Source: Oscillibacter hominis (GTDB lineage: Bacteria > Bacillota > Clostridia > Oscillospirales > Oscillospiraceae). Taken from it: a stretch of DNA of 64,000 nt. Shown here piece after piece: positions 15,977 through 23,512 of the stretch (within the stretch, counting starts at the first letter, position 1; the number at the start of each line of letters is the position of its first letter). Under the pieces are notes generated by a model. It was given only the letters and a program-made list of their open reading frames with translations, made no database searches and was not told the DNA's origin. Made by a program: the position numbers and the translations under genes. The DNA is taken from assembly GCF_014334055.1 (NCBI RefSeq), contig NZ_CP060490.1, positions 1,860,001 through 1,924,000 of the forward strand, in the 5' to 3' direction.

Positions 15977-16504
15977 CTATTGACCGATTCGCTTTTCCAG
16001 GCACACCAGCTGTACATCGGGAATGCCGTTGAATACGCAGGGCACGATGTCTGCCTCCCAATAGCCCAGGCCGCGGTACAGTCTGCGGGCTGCGGCGTTC
16101 ACCGCATTGGTGTCCATGCGGAGATAGGGGCAGCCCCGCTGCAGGGCATAGCGCTCATAGAACCGGACGAACTCCGTCCCATACCCCATGCCCGACTGCT
16201 CCGGATCCACCACCAGCGTGTGCAGAACCATGATCTGCTCATCAGGCGCGTCGGCGTACCGCCATCTGGCATTTTGATACTCCGGGACCTGCCTTTGGTT
16301 GATCCGCGCCGCAGCGGCCACGGCCCCGTCCGCTTCCAGCACAAAAAGCTCTCCCGCCGCAAGGGCCTCCCGGGCCGTCTGTGCGGTGGGGTAGACACCC
16401 CGGATCCAGCCCACCGACGCAAGGCCGGCCTCCTGCCGCTCCAGAATCCGGTGATAGATTTTCTCAATGGGACCGATGTCCGCCTCGTTTCCCGCTCGTA
16501 TCAT
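15977..16504 (-). CDS. GNAT-family N-acetyltransferase
   Basis: 175-aa single-domain GNAT. Acetyl-CoA-binding motif A is visible as VLHTLVVDPEQSGMGYGTEFVRF (Q/RxxGxG/A variant), preceded by the acidic strand with ALAAGELFVLEADG. C-terminal AARRLYRGLGYWEAD is the usual motif B. Substrate unknown. Ends next to the shared terminator; monocistronic. Confidence 0.85.
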   Translation of the reverse strand: MIRAGNEADIGPIEKIYHRILERQEAGLASVGWIRGVYPTAQTAREALAAGELFVLEADGAVAAAARINQRQVPEYQNARWRYADAPDEQIMVLHTLVVDPEQSGMGYGTEFVRFYERYALQRGCPYLRMDTNAVNAAARRLYRGLGYWEADIVPCVFNGIPDVQLVCLEKRIGQ

Positions 16505-16598
16505 GGAACCGCTCCTCCGTTTCTCAAGTTACCCTTAGCTTATCACACCGCCTTCTCCGGGGCAACCGCCATCTGGCGCAGGCGAGTGGAAAAATCCC

Positions 16599-16627
16599 TT
16601 GACACGCGGCGGAAAGGCTGATAATAT
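16599..16627 (+). promoter_or_regulatory. Promoter of the cysES T-box leader
   Basis: -35 TTGACA (16599-16604), 17-bp spacer, -10 TAATAT (16622-16627). Confidence 0.7.
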
Positions 16628-16639
16628 ACTGAGTACAAA

Positions 16640-16880
16640 TGTGCAATGATCGGAAAGAGTAGCATCTATCCAAAGGGCAGAGAGGGCGCGCCAGCGGCTG
16701 GAAGCGTGCCTACGGCGGAGGGTGTGAAGTGCATCCGGGAGCGCGGGGCGTAATGGCCCCCGGCGGAGCCGCCGTTACCGGGCTGTCCGGCTGTTTGGCC
16801 GGCATGAGCAAAATGCAAGAGTGGAACCGCGTCTTTCGACGTCTCTTGTACCCTAATGGGTATGAGGGGCGTTTTTATTT
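16640..16880 (+). promoter_or_regulatory. T-box riboswitch responding to tRNA-Cys
   Basis: A leader of about 240 nt upstream of cysE. The T-box proper, AATGCAAGAGTGGAACCGCG (16812-16831), is nearly canonical. Its TGGA (16822-16825) complements a UCCA tRNA 3' end, as expected for tRNA-Cys with discriminator U73. An AGTA element (about 16661) and GAAG followed by TGC (16730-16732) fit the stem I loop E and a Cys specifier codon. A 14-bp terminator stem (16840-16871) with T-run overlaps the antiterminator region. Uncharged tRNA-Cys would prevent termination. Confidence 0.93.
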
Positions 16881-17012
16881 TGACCCGCATAGGCTGAGCT
16901 GTCTCCCCCGGCACAGCTGCCTCCGGGTGGGGAGGACTTATGACCATCTTCACACTCCTTCGATGTTGCCGCGCATCCTGCCGACATCTGATTGAATAAA
17001 GGAGAACTCAAC

Positions 17013-17660
17013 TTGAACCGTCTCAATGAATTATTGTCCGCTTATCAGCGCCGTGACCCTGCGGCCCGGAGCAAGCTGGAGATTTTTTTACTCTATCCCG
17101 GCGTAAAAGCCGTCCTGTACCACCGTGTGGCCCACTATCTCTATGTGCGCCGCCGCTTTTTCCTGGCCCGCTGGGTCTCTCAGAGGAGCCGGAAAAAGAC
17201 CGGCATTGAGATCCATCCCGGCGCCCAAATCGGCCGCCGTCTGGTCATCGACCACGGCATGGGCATCGTCATCGGCGAGACCACGGAGATCGGCGACGAT
17301 GTGCTGCTCTATCAGTGCGTAACCTTGGGCGGCACAGGAAAGGATAAGGGAAAACGCCATCCCACCATCGGCAACAATGTAATGATCGGCTCCGGTGCCA
17401 AGGTGTTAGGCCCCTTCAAGGTGGGCGACAATGCCCGTATCGCCGCCAACGCGGTGGTATTGGATGAGGTGCCCCCGGACTGCACCGCGGTGGGCGTACC
17501 CGCCCAGATCGCCCGGGGCCGTGGGGAACCCATCCACTTCACAGACGAGGTGGATCAGATCCATGTGGACAATCCGGTGCATCAGGAGCTGTGCGCCCTG
17601 ACCGCCCGTATCGAGGAACTGGAACAAGAACTGAAAAACTCAAAGGAAAGGACTGCCTGA
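17013..17660 (+). CDS. cysE: Serine O-acetyltransferase
   Basis: Makes O-acetylserine from serine and acetyl-CoA, the first step of cysteine synthesis. 215 aa with a left-handed beta-helix hexapeptide domain (IHPGAQIGRRLVIDHGMGIVIGET, split here by repeats) and the catalytic DHG and TLGGTGKDKGKRHP loop. The start is TTG 17013, chosen because AAAGGAG lies 8 nt upstream; an earlier TTG at 16992 has no ribosome site. C-terminus is a coiled coil. Cotranscribed with cysS (1-nt gap) under the T-box. Confidence 0.95.
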   Translation: MNRLNELLSAYQRRDPAARSKLEIFLLYPGVKAVLYHRVAHYLYVRRRFFLARWVSQRSRKKTGIEIHPGAQIGRRLVIDHGMGIVIGETTEIGDDVLLYQCVTLGGTGKDKGKRHPTIGNNVMIGSGAKVLGPFKVGDNARIAANAVVLDEVPPDCTAVGVPAQIARGRGEPIHFTDEVDQIHVDNPVHQELCALTARIEELEQELKNSKERTA

Positions 17661-17661
17661 T

Positions 17662-19107
17662 ATGCAGCTGTACAACTCCGCTTCCCACAAAAAAGAGGAA
17701 TTCGTCCCCAACCATCCGGACATCGTAAAGATGTATACCTGCGGCCCCACAGTCTACCACTTCGCCCACATTGGCAACCTGCGCTCCTATGTCATGGAGG
17801 ATGTGCTGGAAAAATACCTGCGCTATGCCGGATACAACGTGAAACGGGTGATGAACATCACAGACGTGGGGCACCTGACCTCCGACGCAGACACCGGCGA
17901 GGACAAAATGCTCAAGGGCGCCAAGCGGGAACACAAGACCGTCATGGAGATCGCCCAGTTTTACACCGACGCCTTTTTCGAGGACTGCCGCCGCTTAAAC
18001 ATCAAGCGCCCCGACGTGGTGGAGCCCGCCACAGCCTGCATCGACGAGTATATCGAGATCATCTCCCGGCTGCTGGAAAAGGGTTACGCCTACCGCTCCG
18101 GAGGCAATGTGTACTTCGACACCTCCAAGTTAGAGAAGTACTATATCTTCAACGACCACGACGCCGATGATTTGGCCGTGGGCGTCCGTGAGGGCGTGGA
18201 GGAGGACACGAACAAGCGCAATAAGAACGACTTTGTCCTCTGGTTCACCCAATCCAAATTCGAGGACCAGGCCCTCAAGTGGGACTCCCCCTGGGGCGTC
18301 GGCTATCCCGGCTGGCACATCGAGTGCTCCGGCATCTCCATGAAGCACTTGGGCGAGGACCTGGACATCCACTGCGGCGGCATTGACAACGCCTTCCCCC
18401 ACCACACCAACGAAATCGCCCAGTCCGAGGCCTATCTTGGCCACAAGTGGTGCAACTACTGGGTGCATGTGCTGCACCTGAACACCACCTCCGGCAAGAT
18501 GAGCAAGTCCAAGGGCGAGTTTCTCACCGTGTCTCTGCTGGAGGAGAAGGGCTACGATCCGCTGGCCTACCGGCTGTTCTGCCTCCAGAGCCATTACCGC
18601 AAGTCCCTTGTGTTCTCCTGGGAGAACCTGGACAACGCAGCCGGGGCCTATGGAAAGCTCATTGGCCGCATCGCCGCCCTGAAAGACAGCGCCGCCGCCG
18701 TGGACGAGGAGGCCGCCAAGCCCCTGCGGGAGAAGTTCAAAGCCGCCCTGGACAATGACCTGAACACCTCCCTGGCCGTCACCGTCCTCTATGACGTGCT
18801 CAAGTGCCAGGCCAATGACGAGACCAAGCTCCGCCTTTTGGGCGAGTTTGACCAGGTCCTGGGGCTGAGCCTGCTGGAGAAGGCCGCGGAAAAGCGCAAG
18901 GCAGAGGAATCCTCCGCCAAGTCCGCCGCCGGCGGCTTCTTCATCCAGGGCGAGGGAGACCCGGAAATCGACGCGCTGGTGCTGCGGAGGGCGGAGGCGA
19001 AAAAGGCCAAGGATTTTGCGGAGGCCGACCGCATCCGTGACGAACTGAACCAGCAGGGCATTGAGATCACAGACGTTCCCGGCGGCGCCAAGTGGAAGCG
19101 GAGCTGA
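17662..19107 (+). CDS. cysS: Cysteine--tRNA ligase
   Basis: Class Ia synthetase, 481 aa. Zinc/ATP site YTCGPTVYHFAHIGNLRSY contains the HIGH variant (HIGN), the KMSKSKG loop is intact, and FPHHTNEIAQ and WHIECSG zinc ligands are present. C-terminal anticodon-binding domain is normal (AKDFAEADRIRDEL). Pairing with cysE under one tRNA-Cys T-box couples cysteine supply and its charging. Ends at a strong terminator. Confidence 0.98.
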   Translation: MQLYNSASHKKEEFVPNHPDIVKMYTCGPTVYHFAHIGNLRSYVMEDVLEKYLRYAGYNVKRVMNITDVGHLTSDADTGEDKMLKGAKREHKTVMEIAQFYTDAFFEDCRRLNIKRPDVVEPATACIDEYIEIISRLLEKGYAYRSGGNVYFDTSKLEKYYIFNDHDADDLAVGVREGVEEDTNKRNKNDFVLWFTQSKFEDQALKWDSPWGVGYPGWHIECSGISMKHLGEDLDIHCGGIDNAFPHHTNEIAQSEAYLGHKWCNYWVHVLHLNTTSGKMSKSKGEFLTVSLLEEKGYDPLAYRLFCLQSHYRKSLVFSWENLDNAAGAYGKLIGRIAALKDSAAAVDEEAAKPLREKFKAALDNDLNTSLAVTVLYDVLKCQANDETKLRLLGEFDQVLGLSLLEKAAEKRKAEESSAKSAAGGFFIQGEGDPEIDALVLRRAEAKKAKDFAEADRIRDELNQQGIEITDVPGGAKWKRS

Positions 19108-19117
19108 CACAGCAAAT

Positions 19118-19155
19118 AAAGCCTCCTCTGGAAACAGTTCCAGAGGAGGCTTTTT
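19118..19155 (+). terminator. Terminator after cysS
   Basis: AAAGCCTCCTCTGGAA / TTCCAGAGGAGGCTTT with loop ACAG and T-run. Confidence 0.9.
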
Positions 19156-19156
19156 C

Positions 19157-19185
19157 TTGACAAAATTCCGCAAAAAGTGTACTAT
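19157..19185 (+). promoter_or_regulatory. Promoter of XRE-cupin regulator
   Basis: -35 TTGACA (19157-19162), 17-bp spacer, -10 TACTAT (19180-19185), directly behind the cysS terminator. Confidence 0.75.
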
Positions 19186-19227
19186 AGTAACAATTTTCCA
19201 TATTATATCAATTGAAGTGGGTGCATC

Positions 19228-19788
19228 ATGGCAGAGATCAACGAATCTGTGGCGGAAAACGTCAAACGCCTGCGCAAGATCCAGAAGATGAGCCTGGAGC
19301 GTACTGCCCTGGAGTCCGGTGTTTCAAAAAGCATGCTCGGTCAGATCGAACGGGGCGAGGCCAATCCCTCCGTGGCCACCTTGGGAAAGATCGCCTGCGC
19401 CCTGAAGGTCTCTGTGGAGCAGCTGGTGGAGAGCCGGGAGCGCAAAGAGGTACTGCTGGCACCGGAGCTGGAGCGAAAGCCGGTGCGGCTGGACGGCGGG
19501 AAGGTGGTCCAGCGGCCCATTTTTTACTTTGACGAGCGTTCCCGGCTTGAGAGCAGCCACGTGGACGTCTTCATCAGCGGGCGCTTTGCGCCGGGCCCTC
19601 AGGTGCCCGGGTGTACCGCCTTCCTGACTGTGCTGTCCGGCACCGCCGAGGTGACGGTGGGCGCGGAACTTTACCGGCTGATGGAACGGGATGCCATCCG
19701 TTTTGACGCCGACCAGCCATTCCAGGTGGAAAACCGGAGCAACGCCACCGTACGCATGCACCTATTGTACCAGTACCGGAAGCCCTGA
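19228..19788 (+). CDS. XRE-family regulator with C-terminal cupin domain
   Basis: 186 aa. Residues about 8-62 form a helix-turn-helix (RLRKIQKMSLERTALESGVS and SKSMLGQIERGEANPS). From about residue 110 a small beta-barrel cupin follows (FAPGPQVPGCTAFLTVLSGTAEV, in parts). HTH-cupin regulators of this type sense small ligands such as polyamines or sulfonates; the ligand here is unknown. Monocistronic, own promoter. Confidence 0.88.
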   Translation: MAEINESVAENVKRLRKIQKMSLERTALESGVSKSMLGQIERGEANPSVATLGKIACALKVSVEQLVESRERKEVLLAPELERKPVRLDGGKVVQRPIFYFDERSRLESSHVDVFISGRFAPGPQVPGCTAFLTVLSGTAEVTVGAELYRLMERDAIRFDADQPFQVENRSNATVRMHLLYQYRKP

Positions 19789-19847
19789 ACAGCGCGCGGC
19801 ACCTGATAAGCAATAAGCCGCGGGAAACCAGCCTGTCCCCCACGACT

Positions 19848-20177
19848 TTAATTTGCCTTTTCCAGGCAGTTGCGGACAAACACCGTCAAAATAGCCTCCG
19901 CGTCCTGCCGCTGCCGGGGCGTCAGCCGGCCCATCAGCTCCTCCAGCCGGGAATCCGACAGATCACTCTGCGCCAGCAGGATGGAATTGGGACTGACTTC
20001 CAGAATCTCACACAGCGACAGCAGCGTCTGCACAGACAGCCCGGCCTTTCCCCGTTCAATCTGGCTGAGGAACTTCTCCCCAATGTTGGCCCGGGCGGAC
20101 ACATAGTCCTGGGTGTAATGTTTTGCCTTTCGCGCCTGCTTCAGCCTGCTGCCGATCAGCTTTGTATCATAGGTCAT
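19848..20177 (-). CDS. XRE-family transcriptional regulator
   Basis: 109 aa with an N-terminal helix-turn-helix (IGSRLKQARKAKHYTQDYVS, then FLSQIERGKAGLSVQTL) and a C-terminal helix of about 35 residues (MGRLTPRQRQDAEAIL). Start ATG 20177 has GGAGGAG at 5 nt; an upstream extension lies in the intergenic region. Divergent from a 73-aa gene. The intervening region has two 12-bp direct repeats 20 bp apart that could be its binding site. Confidence 0.85.
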   Translation of the reverse strand: MTYDTKLIGSRLKQARKAKHYTQDYVSARANIGEKFLSQIERGKAGLSVQTLLSLCEILEVSPNSILLAQSDLSDSRLEELMGRLTPRQRQDAEAILTVFVRNCLEKAN

Positions 20178-20242
20178 CCGGTCTCCTCCTGTCTGCATCT
20201 CCCCCTTTATAGTATCCATTTCAATTCGGAACAATAACCATT

Positions 20243-20274
20243 TTAAAACTCGACATACAAGATTAAAACTTGAC
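20243..20274. repeat. Direct repeats TTAAAACTYGAC with 20-bp period
   Basis: TTAAAACTCGAC (20243-20254) and TTAAAACTTGAC (20263-20274) differ at one base and are exactly 20 bp (two helical turns) apart. The second contains TTGAC, the likely -35 of the gene starting at 20347 (-10 CATACT near 20292). Placed between a divergent XRE regulator and its neighbour, they look like a regulator operator. Confidence 0.55.
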
Positions 20275-20346
20275 TTTTTTGGAGAAAAAGCTCATACTAT
20301 GCTAAATTGGTTTTCTTCTGCAACTGTAATTTTATGGGAGGACGCT

Positions 20347-20568
20347 ATGGACTTGCTGGAATACCTTGCCCGCAGCAATCACTGTCTGATTTCGGACCTG
20401 CGGTATCGGGATCCGGGCACCATCCGCATTGATCCGATACTGGAACGGTCCGACTTTTCCCTGAGCCAGTGGAACGACCTGCTGCAGTATTTATTTGACA
20501 ACGCCCCCCGCTTTGAAAGCTGTGGGGAGGCCAAGGCCTACCTTGCCTCCCGTGTCTTAAAAACGTGA
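20347..20568 (+). CDS. Small protein of unknown function (73 aa)
   Basis: Start ATG 20347 with GGGAGGA upstream. The product is soluble, acidic, with two predicted helices (SQWNDLLQYLFDNAPRF) and no cysteine pair or membrane segment. I do not recognise a family. It is divergent from the XRE gene at 19848 and probably controlled by it. Ends with a strong terminator. Confidence 0.7.
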   Translation: MDLLEYLARSNHCLISDLRYRDPGTIRIDPILERSDFSLSQWNDLLQYLFDNAPRFESCGEAKAYLASRVLKT

Positions 20569-20604
20569 CCCATGCATCCTTGCATGAAACAATTTGGATA
20601 AAAG

Positions 20605-20635
20605 AAAAGAGCGGCTGCATAGCAGCCGCTCTTTT
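20605..20635. terminator. Bidirectional terminator
   Basis: AAAAGAGCGGCTGC / GCAGCCGCTCTTTT, 14-bp perfect stem around ATA. Its right arm touches the stop of the DUF1284 gene on the other strand. Confidence 0.9.
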
Positions 20636-20999
20636 ATATCTCTTTTGTCCCACACACCTGGGCCCACTGGCAGTCACCGCAGACCTGGCTCAGCTTCCCA
20701 GCCGCCAAAATTCTGCGGCGGACCAGATCGGAAAACCGGCCCCAGGTGAGAGTCCTCCCCGGAGGCAGGCCGCACAGCTCCAGCACCGCCCGGTCGTACC
20801 GGACGGCATCAGGGCACCCGGTACCGCTGTTGGGGCAGTGGGCGCAGATCACATCCTCCCCTTCGGTAAGACGCACCTCCGCATCCTCTGTCAGCTCCCC
20901 ATGGATTCGGGCCATGTGAGCGGTAAACCCTTCGCTGTACCCCTTCCCCTCAAAAAATTGGAGGCACAGCCCGTGATGGGGCCGCAGCTCATTTGACAT
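20634..20999 (-). CDS. DUF1284 domain protein (cysteine-rich, possibly Fe-S)
   Basis: 121 aa with seven cysteines. The opening LRPHHGLCLQFFEGKGYSEGF matches the DUF1284 pattern (in two parts: HHGLCL and GKGYS). Cysteines pair as CAHCPN, GCPDA and CGDCQW, suggesting metal or Fe-S binding. It overlaps the 3' end of bioY by 11 nt, so the two are translationally coupled and likely share BirA control. Molecular function is unknown. Confidence 0.8.
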   Translation of the reverse strand: MSNELRPHHGLCLQFFEGKGYSEGFTAHMARIHGELTEDAEVRLTEGEDVICAHCPNSGTGCPDAVRYDRAVLELCGLPPGRTLTWGRFSDLVRRRILAAGKLSQVCGDCQWAQVCGTKEI

Positions 21000-21546
21000 G
21001 GCGAACCAGCCGGCGGCTCATCCACAGGGCCAGCGCAATCTTGCACAGGTCCGGTACAATGAAGGGAATCACGCACCAGCCCAGGGCGGCCGTCAGCCCC
21101 ACCGGTCCGGAGGTTCTGGCGTAAACCTGCATAAACCAAAGCGTGCCAAATGCATAGCAGACCACAAGTCCCAACACCATAGCAGCGGCCTGGACAGCTG
21201 TCTTTGCGCCAAACCGGGCGGTAATGGCCCAATAGAGCAACGCAGAACCCAAAAAGCCAATGATGTATCCGCCGGTGGTGCTCATCAGGATTCCGATCCC
21301 TCCGCTGAAGCCCGCGAACACCGGGATTCCCACAGCGCCTAACAGAATGTACACCAGCACGGCCAGCGTTCCCCGCCTGCCCCCCAGTAGTCCCACCGAT
21401 ACAAATACGGCAAAGGTCTGAAGGGTAAAAGGCACGGTGGTGGGAATGGAAATCCAGGAACAGACGGCAATCAGCACGGCAAACACCGCGATGTAAGCCA
21501 TATCACGGGTGCTCCACTTTGGTTTCTCCACAGCAACAGAAGACAT
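20989..21546 (-). CDS. bioY: Biotin transporter BioY
   Basis: Substrate-binding S component of an ECF-type biotin transporter. 185 aa, about six membrane helices, with the family pattern TVPFTLQTFAVFVSVGLLGG near residue 40 and GGIGILMSTTGGYIIGFL. Start ATG 21546 has AAAGGAG at 8 nt. Upstream is a BirA-type operator overlapping the promoter, supporting biotin regulation. No ECF ATPase genes lie adjacent, so it must use shared ECF modules or work alone. Confidence 0.95.
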   Translation of the reverse strand: MSSVAVEKPKWSTRDMAYIAVFAVLIAVCSWISIPTTVPFTLQTFAVFVSVGLLGGRRGTLAVLVYILLGAVGIPVFAGFSGGIGILMSTTGGYIIGFLGSALLYWAITARFGAKTAVQAAAMVLGLVVCYAFGTLWFMQVYARTSGPVGLTAALGWCVIPFIVPDLCKIALALWMSRRLVRHVK

Positions 21547-21575
21547 TGTTCCAACTCCTTTTTCAATCTGAAAGG

Positions 21576-21604
21576 AGTATACCACCGGCCCGTCCTATTG
21601 TCAA
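21576..21604 (-). promoter_or_regulatory. Promoter of bioY-DUF1284
   Basis: Minus strand: -35 TTGACA (21604-21599), 17-bp spacer, -10 TATACT (21581-21576). The -35 is inside the BirA operator. Confidence 0.85.
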
Positions 21605-21629
21605 CCTATTTTAATTTATTGGTTAACAT
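21597..21629 (-). promoter_or_regulatory. BirA (biotin repressor) operator
   Basis: Inverted half-sites ATTGTCAACC and GGTTAACAT separated by 14 bp match the Firmicute BirA consensus TTGTTAAC-N14-15-GTTAACAA with one change per side. It covers the -35 element of bioY. Confidence 0.88.
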
Positions 21630-21643
21630 CTTGGCTGCTACAG

Positions 21644-22213
21644 TCAAACGGCTGTCCTCTGGCAGACCGCAAGGATTTTCGCCTGGATCGCCTTCAGGTC
21701 CTCAAAGGTGTCCGGCCGCTTGGACGGGTCCCGCAGCAGCGCGGAGGGATGGTAGAGGGCGGTCAAATACACGCCGTTTTTCTCAAACCACTGGCCGTGT
21801 TCCCGGGTGATCTTAAAATCCGGCTTGATGAGCTCCGCCGCGGCGATGCGTCCCAGGCAGACCACGATTTTCGGCTTGAGCAGGGCGGTCTGGCGGCGCA
21901 GCCAGCCAAGGCACGCGGCCTGCTCCACGTTCATGGGGTCCCGGTTCTCCGGCGGGCGGCACTTGACGGTGTTGGTGATGTAGACCTTGGTGCGGTCCAG
22001 GTGGATCATGGCCAGCATGTCGTCCAACAGCATGCCGGCCTTGCCCACAAAGGGAAGGCCCTGCTCATCCTCGTTGGCACCGGGCCCCTCCCCCACCAAA
22101 AGGATTTCTGCGCTCTCGCTGCCGTCGCCGAACACCACGTGCCTGCGGCTGGCGGACAGGGCGCAGGCCTGGCACGTAAGGCATTCCTCTTTTAAATCGT
22201 TCCAGTTGTCCAT
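21644..22213 (-). CDS. Uracil-DNA glycosylase, family 4 (Fe-S type)
   Basis: Removes uracil from DNA at the start of base excision repair. 189 aa. Active-site motif GEGPGANEDEQGLPFVG (motif 1) and the C-terminal TALYHPSALLR (motif 2 His) are intact. Cysteines near the N-terminus (CLTCQAC) plus KCRPPENRDP and ACLGWL supply the four ligands of the [4Fe-4S] cluster typical of family 4. Start ATG 22213. Divergent from the next gene. Confidence 0.93.
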   Translation of the reverse strand: MDNWNDLKEECLTCQACALSASRRHVVFGDGSESAEILLVGEGPGANEDEQGLPFVGKAGMLLDDMLAMIHLDRTKVYITNTVKCRPPENRDPMNVEQAACLGWLRRQTALLKPKIVVCLGRIAAAELIKPDFKITREHGQWFEKNGVYLTALYHPSALLRDPSKRPDTFEDLKAIQAKILAVCQRTAV

Positions 22214-22274
22214 TTCTCACTCCGCTCCGCATGTTCGTCCCCGCTCCGGGCACAATAGGCCGGGAGGGAACCGC

Positions 22275-22817
22275 ATGCCGTTTTTCTGGTATTTTTTCAT
22301 ATATAGTCTCCTGGGCTACGGCCTGGAGAAAGCGTTTGCCAAAGCCACCCATGCGAACAAGCAAAACCGGAAGGGATTTTTGCTGCTGCCGCTGTGTCCC
22401 GTCTACGGTCTGGCCATGGCGGCGCTGCTGTCACTGCCCGAAGGGCTGGTCCGCTCGCCCTGGAGCCTCCTCTTCTGGGGGGCGTTCACCGCCACGGCGG
22501 TGGAATACGCCGTCCACTGGTTCTACGATACACTTTTCGGCGTCCGGTTCTGGGACTACTCCAGCACCTTTGGAAACGTAAGGGGCCGGGTCTGCGTCCC
22601 CTTTTCCCTGATCTGGGGCATCCTCACCACGGCGGCCGTGGTCTTTCTCCAGCCCCTTATCCGCCTGGCTGTCTTCCGCATTCCGGGCTGGGCCACCTAT
22701 GGGGCGCTGCTCCTTGTGACGGCAGACCTCGTCTTCTCGGCGCGGCTCCTATCCCTCTATCACGACACGGAGCTGCTCAATGTTCACCGGCTGTATTCCG
22801 CTTCCCGGCGGCTGTGA
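22275..22817 (+). CDS. Putative ABC-transporter permease-like membrane protein (CmpB family)
   Basis: 180 aa with about five hydrophobic segments. N-terminus FFWYFFIYSLLGYGLEKAF and FLLLPLCPVYGLA, later HWFYDTLFGVRFWDYSS and GRVCVPFSLIWG, match the CmpB-type family (Pfam ABC_trans_CmpB). The name is historical; no ATPase is nearby and function is unknown. ATG 22275 has GGGAGGG upstream. Its 3' end overlaps the convergent gene by 41 bp. Confidence 0.82.
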   Translation: MPFFWYFFIYSLLGYGLEKAFAKATHANKQNRKGFLLLPLCPVYGLAMAALLSLPEGLVRSPWSLLFWGAFTATAVEYAVHWFYDTLFGVRFWDYSSTFGNVRGRVCVPFSLIWGILTTAAVVFLQPLIRLAVFRIPGWATYGALLLVTADLVFSARLLSLYHDTELLNVHRLYSASRRL

Positions 22818-23511
22818 GATGGCGCTTATAGGCGCACAGCTGCTCCTGGCACTGGCTGCATTTGAGGGCGTCATTGCTGCGCTCAAAAAACCGCTCCGGG
22901 CTGCGGTGGAAGACGATTTCCCAGCGCAGGAAGATCACAGCCGCCAGTGCGCAGGCGGACCAGGTGTAGAAGCTGCGGATGGCCAGCAGGGGCGTGCACA
23001 GCATCAGATAGTCCCAGTTGTAGATCCGGCAGGTGGTGCAGCAGCGGTTGTGCATCATCCAGGACTGGAACGGGCAGTAGAAGAGGATGCAGATGATGTC
23101 GCACACGCCGTAGAACCCGGCCAGGCACACCAGCATCCGCTCATCATACCACTTCAGGGCGTAGCCCAGGAAGAAAAGGGCGTTCACCGCAGTCCAGGTG
23201 GCCAGCACCCACCATGCGCCCCGGTTCGCCTGGCGAAGCTCCGACCGCTCCGGCGCCTTGCCCGTGGGGCGGCAGCGGGCCGCAAATTCCTTCTGGCACC
23301 CCATGCTCTCGATTTTCGAGGGAAACAGCCGGAAGGCCATGGAGGCCATCAGCGCCAGCCACAGCACCGTCAGGAGGGAAAACCGATCCAATCCGGCGTA
23401 CAGGTCCTCTTGCAGGGCGTAATCCGCCCCATAGACGATCAATGCGCCGAACGCCGCCAGCCGTGCCACCAGGCAGGCTACATAGTATTGCCGTGTACGC
23501 CGTTTTGTCAT
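22777..23511 (-). CDS. Cysteine-rich integral membrane protein of unknown function
   Basis: 244 aa, five to six hydrophobic segments. A conserved-looking central stretch, YCPFQSWMMHNRCCTTCRIY, carries CC and CxxC, followed by NWDYLMLCTPLLA. A second CxxC is at the C-terminus (LKCSQCQEQLCAYKRH). The pattern suggests a metal or redox site in or near the membrane. Similar proteins occur widely in Gram-positives without assigned function. It sits one base from the downstream serine hydrolase start-to-stop junction and overlaps the convergent CmpB gene. Confidence 0.75.
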   Translation of the reverse strand: MTKRRTRQYYVACLVARLAAFGALIVYGADYALQEDLYAGLDRFSLLTVLWLALMASMAFRLFPSKIESMGCQKEFAARCRPTGKAPERSELRQANRGAWWVLATWTAVNALFFLGYALKWYDERMLVCLAGFYGVCDIICILFYCPFQSWMMHNRCCTTCRIYNWDYLMLCTPLLAIRSFYTWSACALAAVIFLRWEIVFHRSPERFFERSNDALKCSQCQEQLCAYKRHLTAAGKRNTAGEH

Positions 23512-23512
23512 G

